Part shown: in pieces, positions 8,748 through 17,569 of the stretch
How the letters are laid out: every line of letters begins with the position of its first letter
Position numbering within the stretch: the stretch's first letter is position 1
Source of the DNA: Serratia sp. AKBS12
GTDB lineage: Bacteria > Pseudomonadota > Gammaproteobacteria > Enterobacterales > Enterobacteriaceae
Reading direction: 5' to 3'
DNA: 64,000 nucleotides
NCBI RefSeq assembly: GCF_024793895.1
Contig: NZ_JANUSB010000016.1
Span: 1 to 64,000, forward strand
Position numbers and translations under genes: made by a program
Notes under the pieces: model-generated
Seen by the model: the letters and a program-made list of their open reading frames with translations, nothing else
What the model was told of the DNA's origin: nothing
Database searches by the model: none

Positions 8748-9494
8748 GTGAAGCCACAAAAATTGGCACAATCATTGTTAAATCAAACCTCAACAACACC
8801 GCATATTAAGACAACTGCCATTTACTCTTTGCCGTCTTCCTTTTACCGTTGGCAGGTTTTTGGTTTGCTGGTCAGTGGGTTGCTGTTCATGTGGCTTTCA
8901 CGCAACGAACAGCTGGACTGGGCAATCAGCAATCACTGGTACGACGCCGCCAGCAGGCATTTCCCGTGGCAAAACAATTTTTGGCTCGATTTAATCAATC
9001 ATCGACTGCTGAAAATCGGCGTGATCGGCACGGCAGTGGCCAGCTTGCTGTGGGCGGTTTATCAGCGGCATGCGCGTTTAGCGTTCTGCATGTTGCTGCT
9101 GGGCCTCGGCCCACTGGTGGTGGGTGTTCTGAAGGCCGGCAGTGCGCACTCCTGTCCATGGGACTTGCTGGAATACGGCGGCCAGGCGATGTCCTATCCC
9201 CTACTTGGCACGATACCGGCCCACCCGGGTCCGGGACGGTGTTTCCCGGGTGGGCATGCCTCCAGCGGATTTGCGGTGATGGCAGTGTTCTTTCTGTTTT
9301 ATCCGCTACGGCCGCGCATCGCCTATGCCTGGTGGTTTGGCGGCATCACGCTCGGCATGCTGATGGGCTTTGGCCAGGTGATGCGCGGCGCACATTTCTT
9401 TTCCCATAACCTGTGGGCAGGTTGGTGGGTTTGGTTCAGCCAGCTGGCTGTTTATTGGTGGGTTAGCGGCTACTTAAGCCGCAAGACGAGGTAA
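8748..9494 (+). CDS. Membrane PAP2 superfamily phosphatase
   Basis: This multi-spanning inner-membrane protein has PAP2 motifs: CPGGH-type box CFPGGHASSGFAVMA (catalytic His) and VMRGAHFFSHNLWAGWW (second His). The first box is a variant, LKAGSAHSCPWDLLEYGG, instead of KX6RP, as in a subgroup of uncharacterised enterobacterial phosphatases. Substrates in the family are lipid phosphates or diphosphates; the exact one is unknown. The start is uncertain: GTG 8748 is given, but a TTG at 8715 is also open and neither has a good ribosome-binding site. The stop lies five bases before ybjG, so the two probably form an operon. Confidence 0.8.
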   Translation: MKPQKLAQSLLNQTSTTPHIKTTAIYSLPSSFYRWQVFGLLVSGLLFMWLSRNEQLDWAISNHWYDAASRHFPWQNNFWLDLINHRLLKIGVIGTAVASLLWAVYQRHARLAFCMLLLGLGPLVVGVLKAGSAHSCPWDLLEYGGQAMSYPLLGTIPAHPGPGRCFPGGHASSGFAVMAVFFLFYPLRPRIAYAWWFGGITLGMLMGFGQVMRGAHFFSHNLWAGWWVWFSQLAVYWWVSGYLSRKTR

Positions 9495-9499
9495 CTATA

Positions 9500-10105
9500 A
9501 TGGAGCAGTTGAATTATCTTCTTTTCGCCTGGATTAACGCGACCCCGGCCTCGCCAGAATGGGCGATCGATCTCGCCACCTTTCTGGCTCGCGATCTGAT
9601 CGCCATCGTCCCGCTGCTGATTGCCGGACTGTGGTTATGGGGGCCACAAAACGCGCTGGTTTCACAACGTGCAGTGGTGTCGAAGACGACAATTGCTCTC
9701 GGTTTTTCCCTGGTGGCCTCGGCCGCCATCGGCATGCTGTTGCCGCACGAACGGCCATTTGTTGCCGGCATCGGTTATACCTTTCTGCAACATGCCCCCG
9801 ACAGTTCCTTCCCCAGCGATCACGGCACCGCTATTTTCACCTTTGCCATTGCATTTTTGTGCTGGCATCGCATGTGGTCCGGCATCTTGCTGATGGTTGT
9901 CGCAGCAGGCATTGCCTGGTCACGCGTCTATCTTGGCGTGCACTGGCCGCTGGATATGGTGGGCGGGTTGTTGCTGGGTATGGTTGGCTGCCTGTTCGCG
10001 CAACTGGTGTGGAATCTGTTTGGCGACCTGATTGCCGCCAAACTGGAACGTCTGTATCGCTTCCTGTTTGCCTTCCCGATCCGCAAAGGCTGGGTAAAAG
10101 AGTAA
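9500..10105 (+). CDS. ybjG: Undecaprenyl-diphosphatase
   Basis: This 201-residue inner-membrane protein follows E. coli YbjG closely (FAWINATP, ARDLIAIVPLL, HERPFVAGIGY, DSSFPSDHGTAIFTFA, AWSRVYLGVHWPLDM, FPIRKGWV). The three PAP2 motifs are complete: KX6RP-like HERP, SFPSDHGT and SRVYLGVHWPLD. It removes a phosphate from undecaprenyl diphosphate on the outer face of the membrane, recycling the lipid carrier for peptidoglycan and O-antigen synthesis. It sits beside the deo locus, as ybjG sits beside deoR in E. coli. Confidence 0.95.
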   Translation: MEQLNYLLFAWINATPASPEWAIDLATFLARDLIAIVPLLIAGLWLWGPQNALVSQRAVVSKTTIALGFSLVASAAIGMLLPHERPFVAGIGYTFLQHAPDSSFPSDHGTAIFTFAIAFLCWHRMWSGILLMVVAAGIAWSRVYLGVHWPLDMVGGLLLGMVGCLFAQLVWNLFGDLIAAKLERLYRFLFAFPIRKGWVKE

Positions 10106-10112
10106 TCACCTG

Positions 10113-10136
10113 CGGGGCGTTACCGCCCCGTTATTT
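10113..10136 (+). terminator. Terminator after ybjG
   Basis: A seven-base GC stem (CGGGGCG, TTAC loop, CGCCCCG) followed by TTATTT lies right after ybjG and abuts the end of deoX, which converges on it. Confidence 0.65.
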
Positions 10137-11148
10137 AAACTACCCCGGTGGTCACACAGAACGCCCGGCTTTCGCCAGCGGCAAGCATCAGCAGGCTCCC
10201 GGCGCGTTCCGCCGCCAGATACCCCTCAGGCCGACAGGTTGCCGGTAAAACAAACGCGGCAACCTTCTGATCCGCATTATGCAAAATCCAGCGTGTGGCA
10301 TAATTGAACTGCGCGGTGGAAAAGCGTGTCACGAACCGGTGCCCCTGCGGCGCAAGCATGAAAAACTCGGCCTGATCGACGTACTGCGACAACCTATCGG
10401 CAAAAAACACGATTTCCGGATCGTAATGCTGCGGCTCGCTCAATTCGCATATCCCATGACCACGCTCGGCCAGACGCTGGGTAAACGCCAACCATGACGG
10501 CGTCGGCTTAACGTGCGCCGGGATGCTTTCGCGCAGTTGCAGCACCGAACCGGGTAAATTTTGCCTAAATGTCGCGCCCGCCACATAGGTATAATTCATA
10601 TGACACATATATTGTAGCGGCATAGGCATCCCGGCCAGGTTGGTGACCTGCATTTCGATATCGAACTGCGCGCTGCCCGCCGTCAACCTCACCGCCGGCT
10701 GCGCTCGGTAACGGTGGCCGAACCCTTTGACATATTCTACGCTGCCGCTTACCGCCAACCGATCGCCCTCCAGCTCCAGCCAGGCAGCATCCATAACCGC
10801 ACACGGCATTTCGCCATGCAGTGGATGACTATCATCCGGCGACGGACAGCCGTTGCTCAACAGGCCTGAATGGAAGGCAAAGCAACCATAGGTATCGACA
10901 ATGTTGTCACCTGGCCGCGGCTGGCTAAACATCTGCTCCATTTTTAAATCATGGCCGTCGAACTGCGCGTCCCAGATCATCTGGCCATAGTACGGCAGCA
11001 CCGTCAGATGGCCGCGGCCATTCGCCAGCGTTAAGCCGGCAATACCACTAGGATAGCGAAACGCCGTTACGCAGAATGATGCACAGCGGTATATCTCACG
11101 CGGTGCGGGACCGAACAACTCAGGAAATAAATGTATTTTCGCTTTCAT
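10135..11148 (-). CDS. deoX: DeoX, aldose epimerase-like protein of the deoxyribose operon
   Basis: This 337-residue protein (MKAKIHLFPELFGPAPREIY) resembles the DUF4432/aldose-1-epimerase fold. Conserved parts include LPYYGQMIWDAQF, DTYGCFAFHSGLL and PLHGEMP, and PMPLQYMCHMNYTY. Its length equals Salmonella DeoX as I recall it, the last gene of the Salmonella deoQKPX system. By family it may interconvert sugar anomers so that deoxyribose reaches the kinase in the right form; this is not proven. ATG 11148 has AGGAG seven bases upstream, whereas ATG 11154 would be only one base from it. It follows deoP by 11 bases. Confidence 0.85.
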   Translation of the reverse strand: MKAKIHLFPELFGPAPREIYRCASFCVTAFRYPSGIAGLTLANGRGHLTVLPYYGQMIWDAQFDGHDLKMEQMFSQPRPGDNIVDTYGCFAFHSGLLSNGCPSPDDSHPLHGEMPCAVMDAAWLELEGDRLAVSGSVEYVKGFGHRYRAQPAVRLTAGSAQFDIEMQVTNLAGMPMPLQYMCHMNYTYVAGATFRQNLPGSVLQLRESIPAHVKPTPSWLAFTQRLAERGHGICELSEPQHYDPEIVFFADRLSQYVDQAEFFMLAPQGHRFVTRFSTAQFNYATRWILHNADQKVAAFVLPATCRPEGYLAAERAGSLLMLAAGESRAFCVTTGVV

Positions 11149-11159
11149 CCGCATTCTCC

Positions 11160-12491
11160 TTATGATTGTTCGGTGGCCACGCTATGCGAAGCCTGGCGTT
11201 TCTGATGGCGAAGCTCTCCCCAAAAATAGAACCCGACATAGGCAAAGCACAGCAGCGAGACCACAAACGCCTGTTGCATCGAGCCAAGACGGTCGGAAAC
11301 ATAACCCTGCAATGCCGGGACAAACGCCGCACCGACGATCGACATGACAATGATCGCCCCGGCCACTTCGGTATATTTGTTTTCTACCGTTGCCAGGGTG
11401 CCGGCATAAATGGTCGCCCAGCAGGGGCCGAACAGCACGCTGACCAACACCGCAGCGTAAACAGCGGTAAAGTTCGGCACCAGCGCTACGTAGGCCAGCG
11501 TAACCAGGCCCAGCAATGCGTAGACAATCAGCACTTTTTCGGCTTTAAAGCGGGTCATCAGGAAGTTGGCAATAAACTTGCCGATAAAGAAGCAGATAAA
11601 ACTGTAAATCATAAAGTTGGAGGCATCACGTTCATTGGTCGCCCCAAGATTCAACGCCAAACGGATGGTAAACGACCACACGGCAACCTGCATGCCGACA
11701 TATAAAAACTGTGCGGCAATGCCTTTACGAAAGCGTGCATTGCCCGCCAGGTATTTCAGCGTTTCTCCCAACGCCGGCGCGGTGGCCTGCTCGCCGTGCG
11801 CATCTTGCGGCTTGCAGCGCGGGTAACGGGTCAGCAGGAACAGCAGCATCACTACCACCAGCACAATAATCAGATACTTATACGGTTCCAGCGTATGTTC
11901 CAGCATCGACAGACGGAACTGATGGACCTGTTCCGGTGACATGCCGACCATCTGAGCTTCCAGGCTGTCCCCTTCCTGGAATACCAGGTATTTGCCCAGT
12001 ACGATGCCCATCAGCGCCCCCAGCGGGTAAAACGTCTGGCTGACGTTCAACCGCAGCGTAGCGTAATCCCGGTGGCCAATCATTGAACTGTAAGTGTTGG
12101 CAGCGGTTTCCAAAAAGCTCAAGCCAATGGCAATGGCGAAAATCGCCGCCAGAAACATGGTATAGGTCGCCATATGCGAAGCGGGATAAAACAGCATACA
12201 GCCGACGATATACAGCGTCAGGCCGATCAGAATTGCCGCTTTGTAGCTGCTCTTTTTAATCACCAACGATGCCGGAATGGCGATCAGAAAATAACCGCCA
12301 TAAAACGCGCTCTGTACCAGCGCACTGGCAAAATCGCTCAGCGCAAACACGCTCTTGAACTGGGTAATCAGAATGTCGTTCAGGCTGGCGGCACACCCCC
12401 ACAATGGGAACAGACAGGACAACAGGATAAATTGAAACAGCGGCGTCTTGTTCAGATAACCGTCTGCTTGCTGCACGATGGTCTGGCGCAT
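11160..12491 (-). CDS. deoP: DeoP, deoxyribose permease (MFS, FucP-like)
   Basis: This 443-residue transporter has about 12 hydrophobic segments and L-fucose permease-like signatures (FILLSCLFPLWGCAASLNDI, QSAFYGGYFLIAIPASLV, LNVSQTFYPLGALMGI, FIGKFIANFLMTRF). Placed between deoK and deoX, it is the likely deoxyribose/H+ symporter of the inner membrane. ATG 12491 follows GGAG at a good distance and starts one base after the deoK stop. The in-frame ATG at 12503 would overlap deoK, and longer frames to 12596 are not credible. Confidence 0.88.
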   Translation of the reverse strand: MRQTIVQQADGYLNKTPLFQFILLSCLFPLWGCAASLNDILITQFKSVFALSDFASALVQSAFYGGYFLIAIPASLVIKKSSYKAAILIGLTLYIVGCMLFYPASHMATYTMFLAAIFAIAIGLSFLETAANTYSSMIGHRDYATLRLNVSQTFYPLGALMGIVLGKYLVFQEGDSLEAQMVGMSPEQVHQFRLSMLEHTLEPYKYLIIVLVVVMLLFLLTRYPRCKPQDAHGEQATAPALGETLKYLAGNARFRKGIAAQFLYVGMQVAVWSFTIRLALNLGATNERDASNFMIYSFICFFIGKFIANFLMTRFKAEKVLIVYALLGLVTLAYVALVPNFTAVYAAVLVSVLFGPCWATIYAGTLATVENKYTEVAGAIIVMSIVGAAFVPALQGYVSDRLGSMQQAFVVSLLCFAYVGFYFWGELRHQKRQASHSVATEQS

Positions 12492-12492
12492 T

Positions 12493-13425
12493 TTATACTC
12501 CATGCTGTCTGGTGGCGATAAAGTCACGGAACTGCGCAGCGTCAGGATAAGAACGCTGGGTACCCTTGCCGGTGACGCTATAGGCGGCATAGGCAACCGC
12601 CTGCTGCATCGCGCTCAGGACATCGCCCTGATGAATGTATTGCTGTGCGAAGCAGCCGATAAACGCATCTCCCGCGCCGCTGGTATCCAGCGCCGCCACT
12701 GGCAGCGACGCAACATGTTCGCATCTGTCGTCAGTCATCCACAGTGCGCCGCGTTGTCCAAGGGTCACGATCAGGTTGCGCAAGCCCTTATCCAGCAGGC
12801 TCTGACCGGCGCGACGAATATTGTTATCGTTGTCAACCGGCATGCCGGTTAGGATTTCCAGCTCGGTTTCGTTGGGAATAAAGAATTCGCATTGGCAGGC
12901 GTAGCGAATATCCAGCTCGCGCGACGCGGGTGCCGGATTGAGGATCACCTTGATGTGATGTCGACGCGCAAAATCAATCGCCGCGTACACCGTCTCCAGT
13001 GGAATTTCGAGTTGCAAGATGATCAATCGGCACTGTTGCAAGGCATCAGCGGCTTCGTCGATATCCGCCGGCAACAGCTGATTGTTAGCCCCTTTGACGA
13101 TCAGGATACGGTTTTGCGAGGTTGTACGATCGACGAATATCGGCGCAACGCCGCTGCTTACGCCCGGCACCTTCTTCACAAAATGCGTATCAATGCCGGC
13201 CTGTTGCAGATTGCGCAGCGTGTTATCGGCAAACAGATCGTCCCCCACCCGTGTCACCATCATCACATCGGCGCCCATCCTGGCGGCCGCTACCGCCTGG
13301 TTGGCCCCCTTACCGCCGCAGCCCAACTCAAATTCTGCTGCCTCCAGCGTTTCCCCGGCCTTCGGCATCTGGTCGATATAGCTGATTAAATCCACCATGT
13401 TCGAACCGATTACTGCAATATCCAT
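12493..13425 (-). CDS. deoK: Deoxyribokinase
   Basis: This 310-residue PfkB-family sugar kinase has MDIAVIGSNMVDLISY at the N-terminus, the first PfkB signature GCGGKGANQAVAAARMG and the second, LDTSGAGDAFIG, with the catalytic Asp. It would phosphorylate 2-deoxy-D-ribose to deoxyribose-5-phosphate, the substrate of DeoC, encoded divergently. The operon with deoP and deoX separates it from the paralogous ribokinase. It is first in its transcript, reading from the shared regulatory region. Confidence 0.93.
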   Translation of the reverse strand: MDIAVIGSNMVDLISYIDQMPKAGETLEAAEFELGCGGKGANQAVAAARMGADVMMVTRVGDDLFADNTLRNLQQAGIDTHFVKKVPGVSSGVAPIFVDRTTSQNRILIVKGANNQLLPADIDEAADALQQCRLIILQLEIPLETVYAAIDFARRHHIKVILNPAPASRELDIRYACQCEFFIPNETELEILTGMPVDNDNNIRRAGQSLLDKGLRNLIVTLGQRGALWMTDDRCEHVASLPVAALDTSGAGDAFIGCFAQQYIHQGDVLSAMQQAVAYAAYSVTGKGTQRSYPDAAQFRDFIATRQHGV

Positions 13426-13624
13426 CGTTGTATCCCCGTTGTTTTTTTAGTCATATGATGTTAATTAAATAACATTATCAACGCAGGATTGTTATATATG
13501 TGACATTGATCGCAACTATGAATCACCGCTTACACGCTAAATCAATCTATGTTTGCGCCATGACAGATGTTATAATTTTCACATAACACAGATTTACCTG
13601 GCTTACTCTGATTAAGGAATCGCA
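13426..13624. promoter_or_regulatory. Divergent deoK/deoC control region
   Basis: Two inverted repeats with the same half-site lie near either end: ATGTTAATTAAATAACAT at 13458-13475, close to deoK, and TGTTAT-N9-ATAACA at 13568-13588, close to deoC. Half-sites TGTTA/TAACA match those of E. coli DeoR operators. Between them, TGTGA-CATTGA-TCGCA at 13499-13514 is a good CRP site (one mismatch in the arms). DeoR repression from both operators and cAMP-CRP activation would fit; the binding itself is inferred. Confidence 0.6.
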
Positions 13625-14305
13625 ATGACTACTGAAAACATTGACTACGCTCGCTATATCGACCACACCCTGCTGGCAATGGACGCCAGTGAAGCGCAAA
13701 TCGCCAAACTGTGCGAAGAGGCACAGCAGCACAATTTTTATGCGGTCTGCGTTAACTCAGGCTACGTGCCGCTGGCAGCGCACCTGCTGCAGGAAAGCGA
13801 GGTGAAAGTCTGCTCGGTGATTGGTTTCCCGCTGGGGGCGGCGCTGACGGTAGCCAAGGCGTTCGAGGCCAAGGCGGCCATTGCTGCCGGTGCGCAGGAA
13901 ATCGATATGGTGATCAACGTTGGTTGGCTGAAAAGCGGTCTCAACGATCGGGTTAAAGCCGACATCGCCGCAGTGCGCGAGGTTTGCGCCGCGATCCCGT
14001 TGAAGGTAATATTGGAAACCTGTCTGCTCAGCGACGCGCAAATCATTCAAGTGTGTGAAATGTGCCGCGAACTCGACGTCGCCTTTGTGAAAACCTCTAC
14101 CGGTTTCAGTACCGGCGGCGCACGCGAAGAACACGTCAAGCTGATGCGTGAAACCGTCGGCAGTGAAATGGGCGTGAAGGCTTCTGGCGCGGTGCGCGAT
14201 CGTGCCACCGCCGAGAAGATGATCGCTGCAGGCGCCACGCGTATCGGCACCAGCTCCGGCGTCGCAATCGTTTCCGGTGCCGAGGCCGCTGCCGGCAGTT
14301 ACTGA
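13625..14305 (+). CDS. deoC: Deoxyribose-phosphate aldolase
   Basis: This 226-residue class I aldolase is of the short DeoC type. It has [15 protein letters not shown] at the N-terminus, [25 protein letters not shown] with the catalytic Asp, the Schiff-base Lys in [13 protein letters not shown], and [11 protein letters not shown]. It cleaves deoxyribose-5-phosphate to acetaldehyde and glyceraldehyde-3-phosphate. Here it stands beside the deoxyribokinase operon and not in a deoCABD nucleoside operon, so it serves free deoxyribose use. AAGGA precedes ATG 13625. Confidence 0.96.
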   Translation: MTTENIDYARYIDHTLLAMDASEAQIAKLCEEAQQHNFYAVCVNSGYVPLAAHLLQESEVKVCSVIGFPLGAALTVAKAFEAKAAIAAGAQEIDMVINVGWLKSGLNDRVKADIAAVREVCAAIPLKVILETCLLSDAQIIQVCEMCRELDVAFVKTSTGFSTGGAREEHVKLMRETVGSEMGVKASGAVRDRATAEKMIAAGATRIGTSSGVAIVSGAEAAAGSY

Positions 14306-14346
14306 TTCTGGCGGTTGACTGCGCCAGCGTTAACCGGGCGAATAAC

Positions 14347-14385
14347 ATGCGGGGTAATGCGTTCTATGCGCAGCCCCGCATTTTT
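14347..14385 (+). terminator. Terminator between deoC and deoR
   Basis: ATGCGGGG (14347-14354) pairs with CCCCGCAT (14374-14381), followed by a T run. It would stop most deoC transcription before deoR. Confidence 0.65.
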
Positions 14386-14464
14386 GTGCTTATCACCCTT
14401 TCGGTGTAGCGGCCCGCGCAAGCTGCAACATGATTCTTTATTTCTAGACCTTTGGGAACACGAC

Positions 14465-15229
14465 ATGGAAACGCGGCGCGAAGAGCGTATCAACCGACTA
14501 ATCCAGGCGCTAAAGCGTGCTGACAAGATCCACTTGAAAGAAGCCGCGGCATTGCTGGGCGTCTCTGAAATGACCATCCGTCGCGATCTTAGCGCCGAGC
14601 CTGCCGCAGTGGTGCTACTCGGCGGTTATGTGGTGGCCGATCCACGCAACAACGGTGTCACCCACTATTTTGTCTCCGACCAAAAAGCCAAACAGGTCAA
14701 CGAGAAACGGCGTATCGGGTTGCTCGCCGCACCGTTGATCAACGAAAACGACACGGTATTTTTCGACTGCGGCACCACCACCCCGGCAATTATTGACGCT
14801 ATCTCCGACGAACTGCCGTTTGTCGCCGTCTGCCACTCGCTGAATACCTTCCTGGCATTGCAGGACAAACCACAGTGCACGGTGATCCTGTGCGGTGGCG
14901 AATTCAAACCCAATAACTACATCTTCAGCGGCGTCGGTAAACACAACGAGATGGATCATATCTGCCCGAACCTGGCATTTATCTCCGCCGCCGGCCTAAG
15001 CCTGCAGCAGGGGGCAACCTGTTTCAACTTTGATGAACTGGAAATGAAACACCGCGCCATGTCGATGGCGCAGCAGTCCATCCTGGTGGCCGATCACAGC
15101 AAGTTTGGCAAGGTGAAACCGGCCTGCATCGCGCCGCTGGCCCGCTTTGACCGCATTATTACCGATCGGCAACCGGATCACCCGTTCAGCGAGTTCTTTG
15201 ACCAGCACGGCATCGCCCTTCGCTATTGA
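14465..15229 (+). CDS. deoR: Deoxyribose operon repressor
   Basis: This 254-residue DeoR-family regulator is close to E. coli DeoR from the first residues (METRREERINRLIQALKR). The N-terminal helix-turn-helix is DKIHLKEAAALLGVSEMTIRRDL. The effector domain contains FFDCGTTTPAIIDAI and AVCHSLNTFLALQ, the phosphosugar isomerase-like sensor fold, then MAQQSILVADHSKFGK. It should bind deoxyribose-5-phosphate and release the operators between deoK and deoC. ATG 14465 is chosen by alignment; the frame is open to 14315 without support. Confidence 0.9.
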   Translation: METRREERINRLIQALKRADKIHLKEAAALLGVSEMTIRRDLSAEPAAVVLLGGYVVADPRNNGVTHYFVSDQKAKQVNEKRRIGLLAAPLINENDTVFFDCGTTTPAIIDAISDELPFVAVCHSLNTFLALQDKPQCTVILCGGEFKPNNYIFSGVGKHNEMDHICPNLAFISAAGLSLQQGATCFNFDELEMKHRAMSMAQQSILVADHSKFGKVKPACIAPLARFDRIITDRQPDHPFSEFFDQHGIALRY

Positions 15230-15239
15230 TGCTTTAACC

Positions 15240-15265
15240 ACCGCCGGCGGTCTGTCCGGCGGTTT
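15240..15265 (+). terminator. Terminator after deoR
   Basis: An eight-base stem ACCGCCGG / CCGGCGGT with an eight-base loop lies ten bases after the deoR stop, followed by TTT. Confidence 0.55.
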
Positions 15266-16178
15266 CCCTGCCCGAACACACCCTGCAAAAATGCGCAATT
15301 AATGCGCAATCAGTTACCCCCGACCTGCTATTTTTCTGCGATGTCAGGTTAATAAATTGCAACAAATTGCGACGGTATTTTTGATGCCCATACCTAAGCT
15401 GGATGCATTAATCTGCTGTTGAGTAATAACCGCCGCGTTTTATATGACAAACAGCGAGAAGATTCTCGGCCAAATATTCACACAGAATTAACGTGACTGC
15501 GGTAAAAATAAGCAATCGCAGCTATTTATATGATGAATCCTTACGCAAACTTGTACCGACGGGAGCCAATTAGAACAACGGCAAAGACGGGTAAAAAACA
15601 CAAAATAGCATTTTAAAATCAATGATTTATTGAAAATTCCACTTTAATATCAAATGTGATCTACATCACTAAAAACGCTTATTGACAGTTTTTAACTAGA
15701 TCACACCATCCGCATAAAATATATTGCTCGCCTTATTCCTAAAAGCAGCTTTTTATCTGGACAAAGTTTCAACACACCGGATAAACAGTGAAGAACGACT
15801 GAGAGCGCTTTCAGCACAAAATATTACACAAATGTGCAACAGGTGCATTAAAAAACACAAAAAAGCCAATACACGCACACATTGTGCATTTGAGAGCGCG
15901 ATCACGGTTGTTTCTGCTGCAAATCGTTATCTTGCCGCCAACAAAATCGGCGGACAGGTATCCGCCGGCATAAAGACCTTTATCTGCCTGCCTGCGGCAG
16001 AACGTACTTGCTATAAATTAACCGGCAACGGTAATTAGCACAATATATAACCAGGGGGACGTACTTATCCCCGACAGTCACATTTGATTTCACCGTCGGC
16101 GCCAATGTCTATTACGCCGAAGGTTTTAAGCTTACGTTTTATTAATTTTAAATTAACGTGTTCACTTCGGAGATATTT
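15266..16178. promoter_or_regulatory. Long AT-rich leader region of sdaC with a CRP site
   Basis: This stretch of about 910 bases has no convincing gene. It contains TGTGA-TCTACA-TCACT at 15655-15670, a near-consensus CRP site, and a TTGACA at 15682, though no well-spaced -10 was found. A 104-codon frame at 15724-16038 has no ribosome-binding site or family. E. coli sdaCB is also under cAMP-CRP and Lrp control, so a long control region or untranslated leader is plausible. Confidence 0.45.
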
Positions 16179-17477
16179 ATGGACACTACTCAGACCGGCA
16201 CTATTGCCTCTGCGGCTTCGGGTTCAAGCAGTACCTGGCGCAAAACTGACACCATGTGGATGCTGGGCCTGTACGGCACGGCAATTGGCGCCGGTGTGCT
16301 ATTCCTGCCGATCAACGCCGGCATCGGTGGTTTGATTCCGCTGATTATCATGGCAATTATTGCCTTTCCAATGACCTTCTTCGCCCACCGCGGCCTGTGC
16401 CGCTTCGTACTGTCCGGCAAAAACCCCGGCGAAGATATCACTGAAGTGGTAGAAGAACACTTTGGCATCAGCGCCGGCAAGCTGATTACCCTGCTGTACT
16501 TCTTCGCCATCTACCCGATTCTGCTGGTTTACAGCGTCGCCATCACCAATACTGTCGACAGCTTCATTACCCACCAGTTGGGCATGACGTCGCCGCCGCG
16601 CGCCATTCTGTCGCTGATCCTGATCCTTGGGCTGATGACCATCGTGCGCTTCGGTGAACAGGCCATCGTTAAGACCATGAGCATTCTGGTGTTCCCGTTT
16701 GTCGCGGTACTGATGCTGCTGGCACTGTATCTGATCCCTAACTGGACCGGTGCCATCTTCGAAAACGTGTCACTGGCGGGTAGCGGTACCGGTCTGGGTC
16801 ACGGCCTGATCATGACGCTGTGGCTGGCGATTCCGGTGATGGTGTTCTCGTTCAACCATTCGCCAATCATCTCCGCCTTCGCAGTGGCGAAACGAGAAGA
16901 ATATGGTGCGGACGCCGAAAAGAAATGTTCACGCATTTTGGCTTATGCACACATCATGATGGTACTGACCGTGATGTTCTTCGTGTTCAGCTGCGTGCTG
17001 AGCCTGTCACCGGCCAACCTGGCGGAAGCCAAGGCACAGAACATTTCGATTCTGTCTTACCTGGCCAACCACTTCCATAACCCGATGATTGAATACATCG
17101 CGCCGGTTATCGCCTTCGTCGCCATCACCAAATCGTTCCTGGGCCACTACCTTGGCGCCCGTGAAGGCTTCAACGGCATGGTGCATAAATCCCTGAAGAG
17201 CCGCGGTAAAACCATCAGCGCCAACAAGCTGAACCGCATCACGGCCATCTTCATGCTGGTAACCACCTGGATTGTGGCAACGCTGAATCCAAGCATTCTG
17301 GGCATGATTGAAACCCTCGGTGGCCCAATTATCGCCATGCTGCTGTTCCTGATGCCAATGTATGCCATCCGCAAAGTACCTGCCATGCGCAAGTACAGCG
17401 GTCATATCAGCAACGCCTTCGTGGTGCTGATGGGCCTGATCGCCATGTCGGCCATCCTGTACACCCTGTTCAGCTGA
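16179..17477 (+). CDS. sdaC: Serine transporter (H+ symporter, SdaC)
   Basis: This 432-residue inner-membrane protein with about 11 hydrophobic segments follows E. coli SdaC almost throughout ([98 protein letters not shown]). It imports L-serine for SdaB, encoded 92 bases downstream. ATG 16179 follows CGGAGA at a normal distance. Confidence 0.96.
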   Translation: MDTTQTGTIASAASGSSSTWRKTDTMWMLGLYGTAIGAGVLFLPINAGIGGLIPLIIMAIIAFPMTFFAHRGLCRFVLSGKNPGEDITEVVEEHFGISAGKLITLLYFFAIYPILLVYSVAITNTVDSFITHQLGMTSPPRAILSLILILGLMTIVRFGEQAIVKTMSILVFPFVAVLMLLALYLIPNWTGAIFENVSLAGSGTGLGHGLIMTLWLAIPVMVFSFNHSPIISAFAVAKREEYGADAEKKCSRILAYAHIMMVLTVMFFVFSCVLSLSPANLAEAKAQNISILSYLANHFHNPMIEYIAPVIAFVAITKSFLGHYLGAREGFNGMVHKSLKSRGKTISANKLNRITAIFMLVTTWIVATLNPSILGMIETLGGPIIAMLLFLMPMYAIRKVPAMRKYSGHISNAFVVLMGLIAMSAILYTLFS

Positions 17478-17485
17478 TTCCGCAC

Positions 17486-17508
17486 CGCCGGCGTTCCGTG
17501 CGCCGGCG
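17486..17508 (+). repeat. Inverted repeat in the sdaC-sdaB gap
   Basis: CGCCGGCG at 17486-17493 and again at 17501-17508 (each self-complementary) flank a seven-base loop. There is no T-run, so it is more likely an mRNA stability or processing element than a terminator, leaving sdaC and sdaB cotranscribed. Confidence 0.4.
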
Positions 17509-17569
17509 CTTCTGCTCTATCCCATTCCCTTTTGATTGACGCCTTTATTCATTATAAGGAGGCGAGACC

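Noticed and set aside
15682..15720. TTGACA...TAAAAT promoter for sdaC
   Set aside because: The boxes are about 27 bases apart, too far for a sigma-70 promoter; only the CRP-like site was kept.
15724..16038. 104-codon frame upstream of sdaC
   Set aside because: No ribosome-binding site, no family and low-complexity composition; it lies in the sdaC regulatory region.
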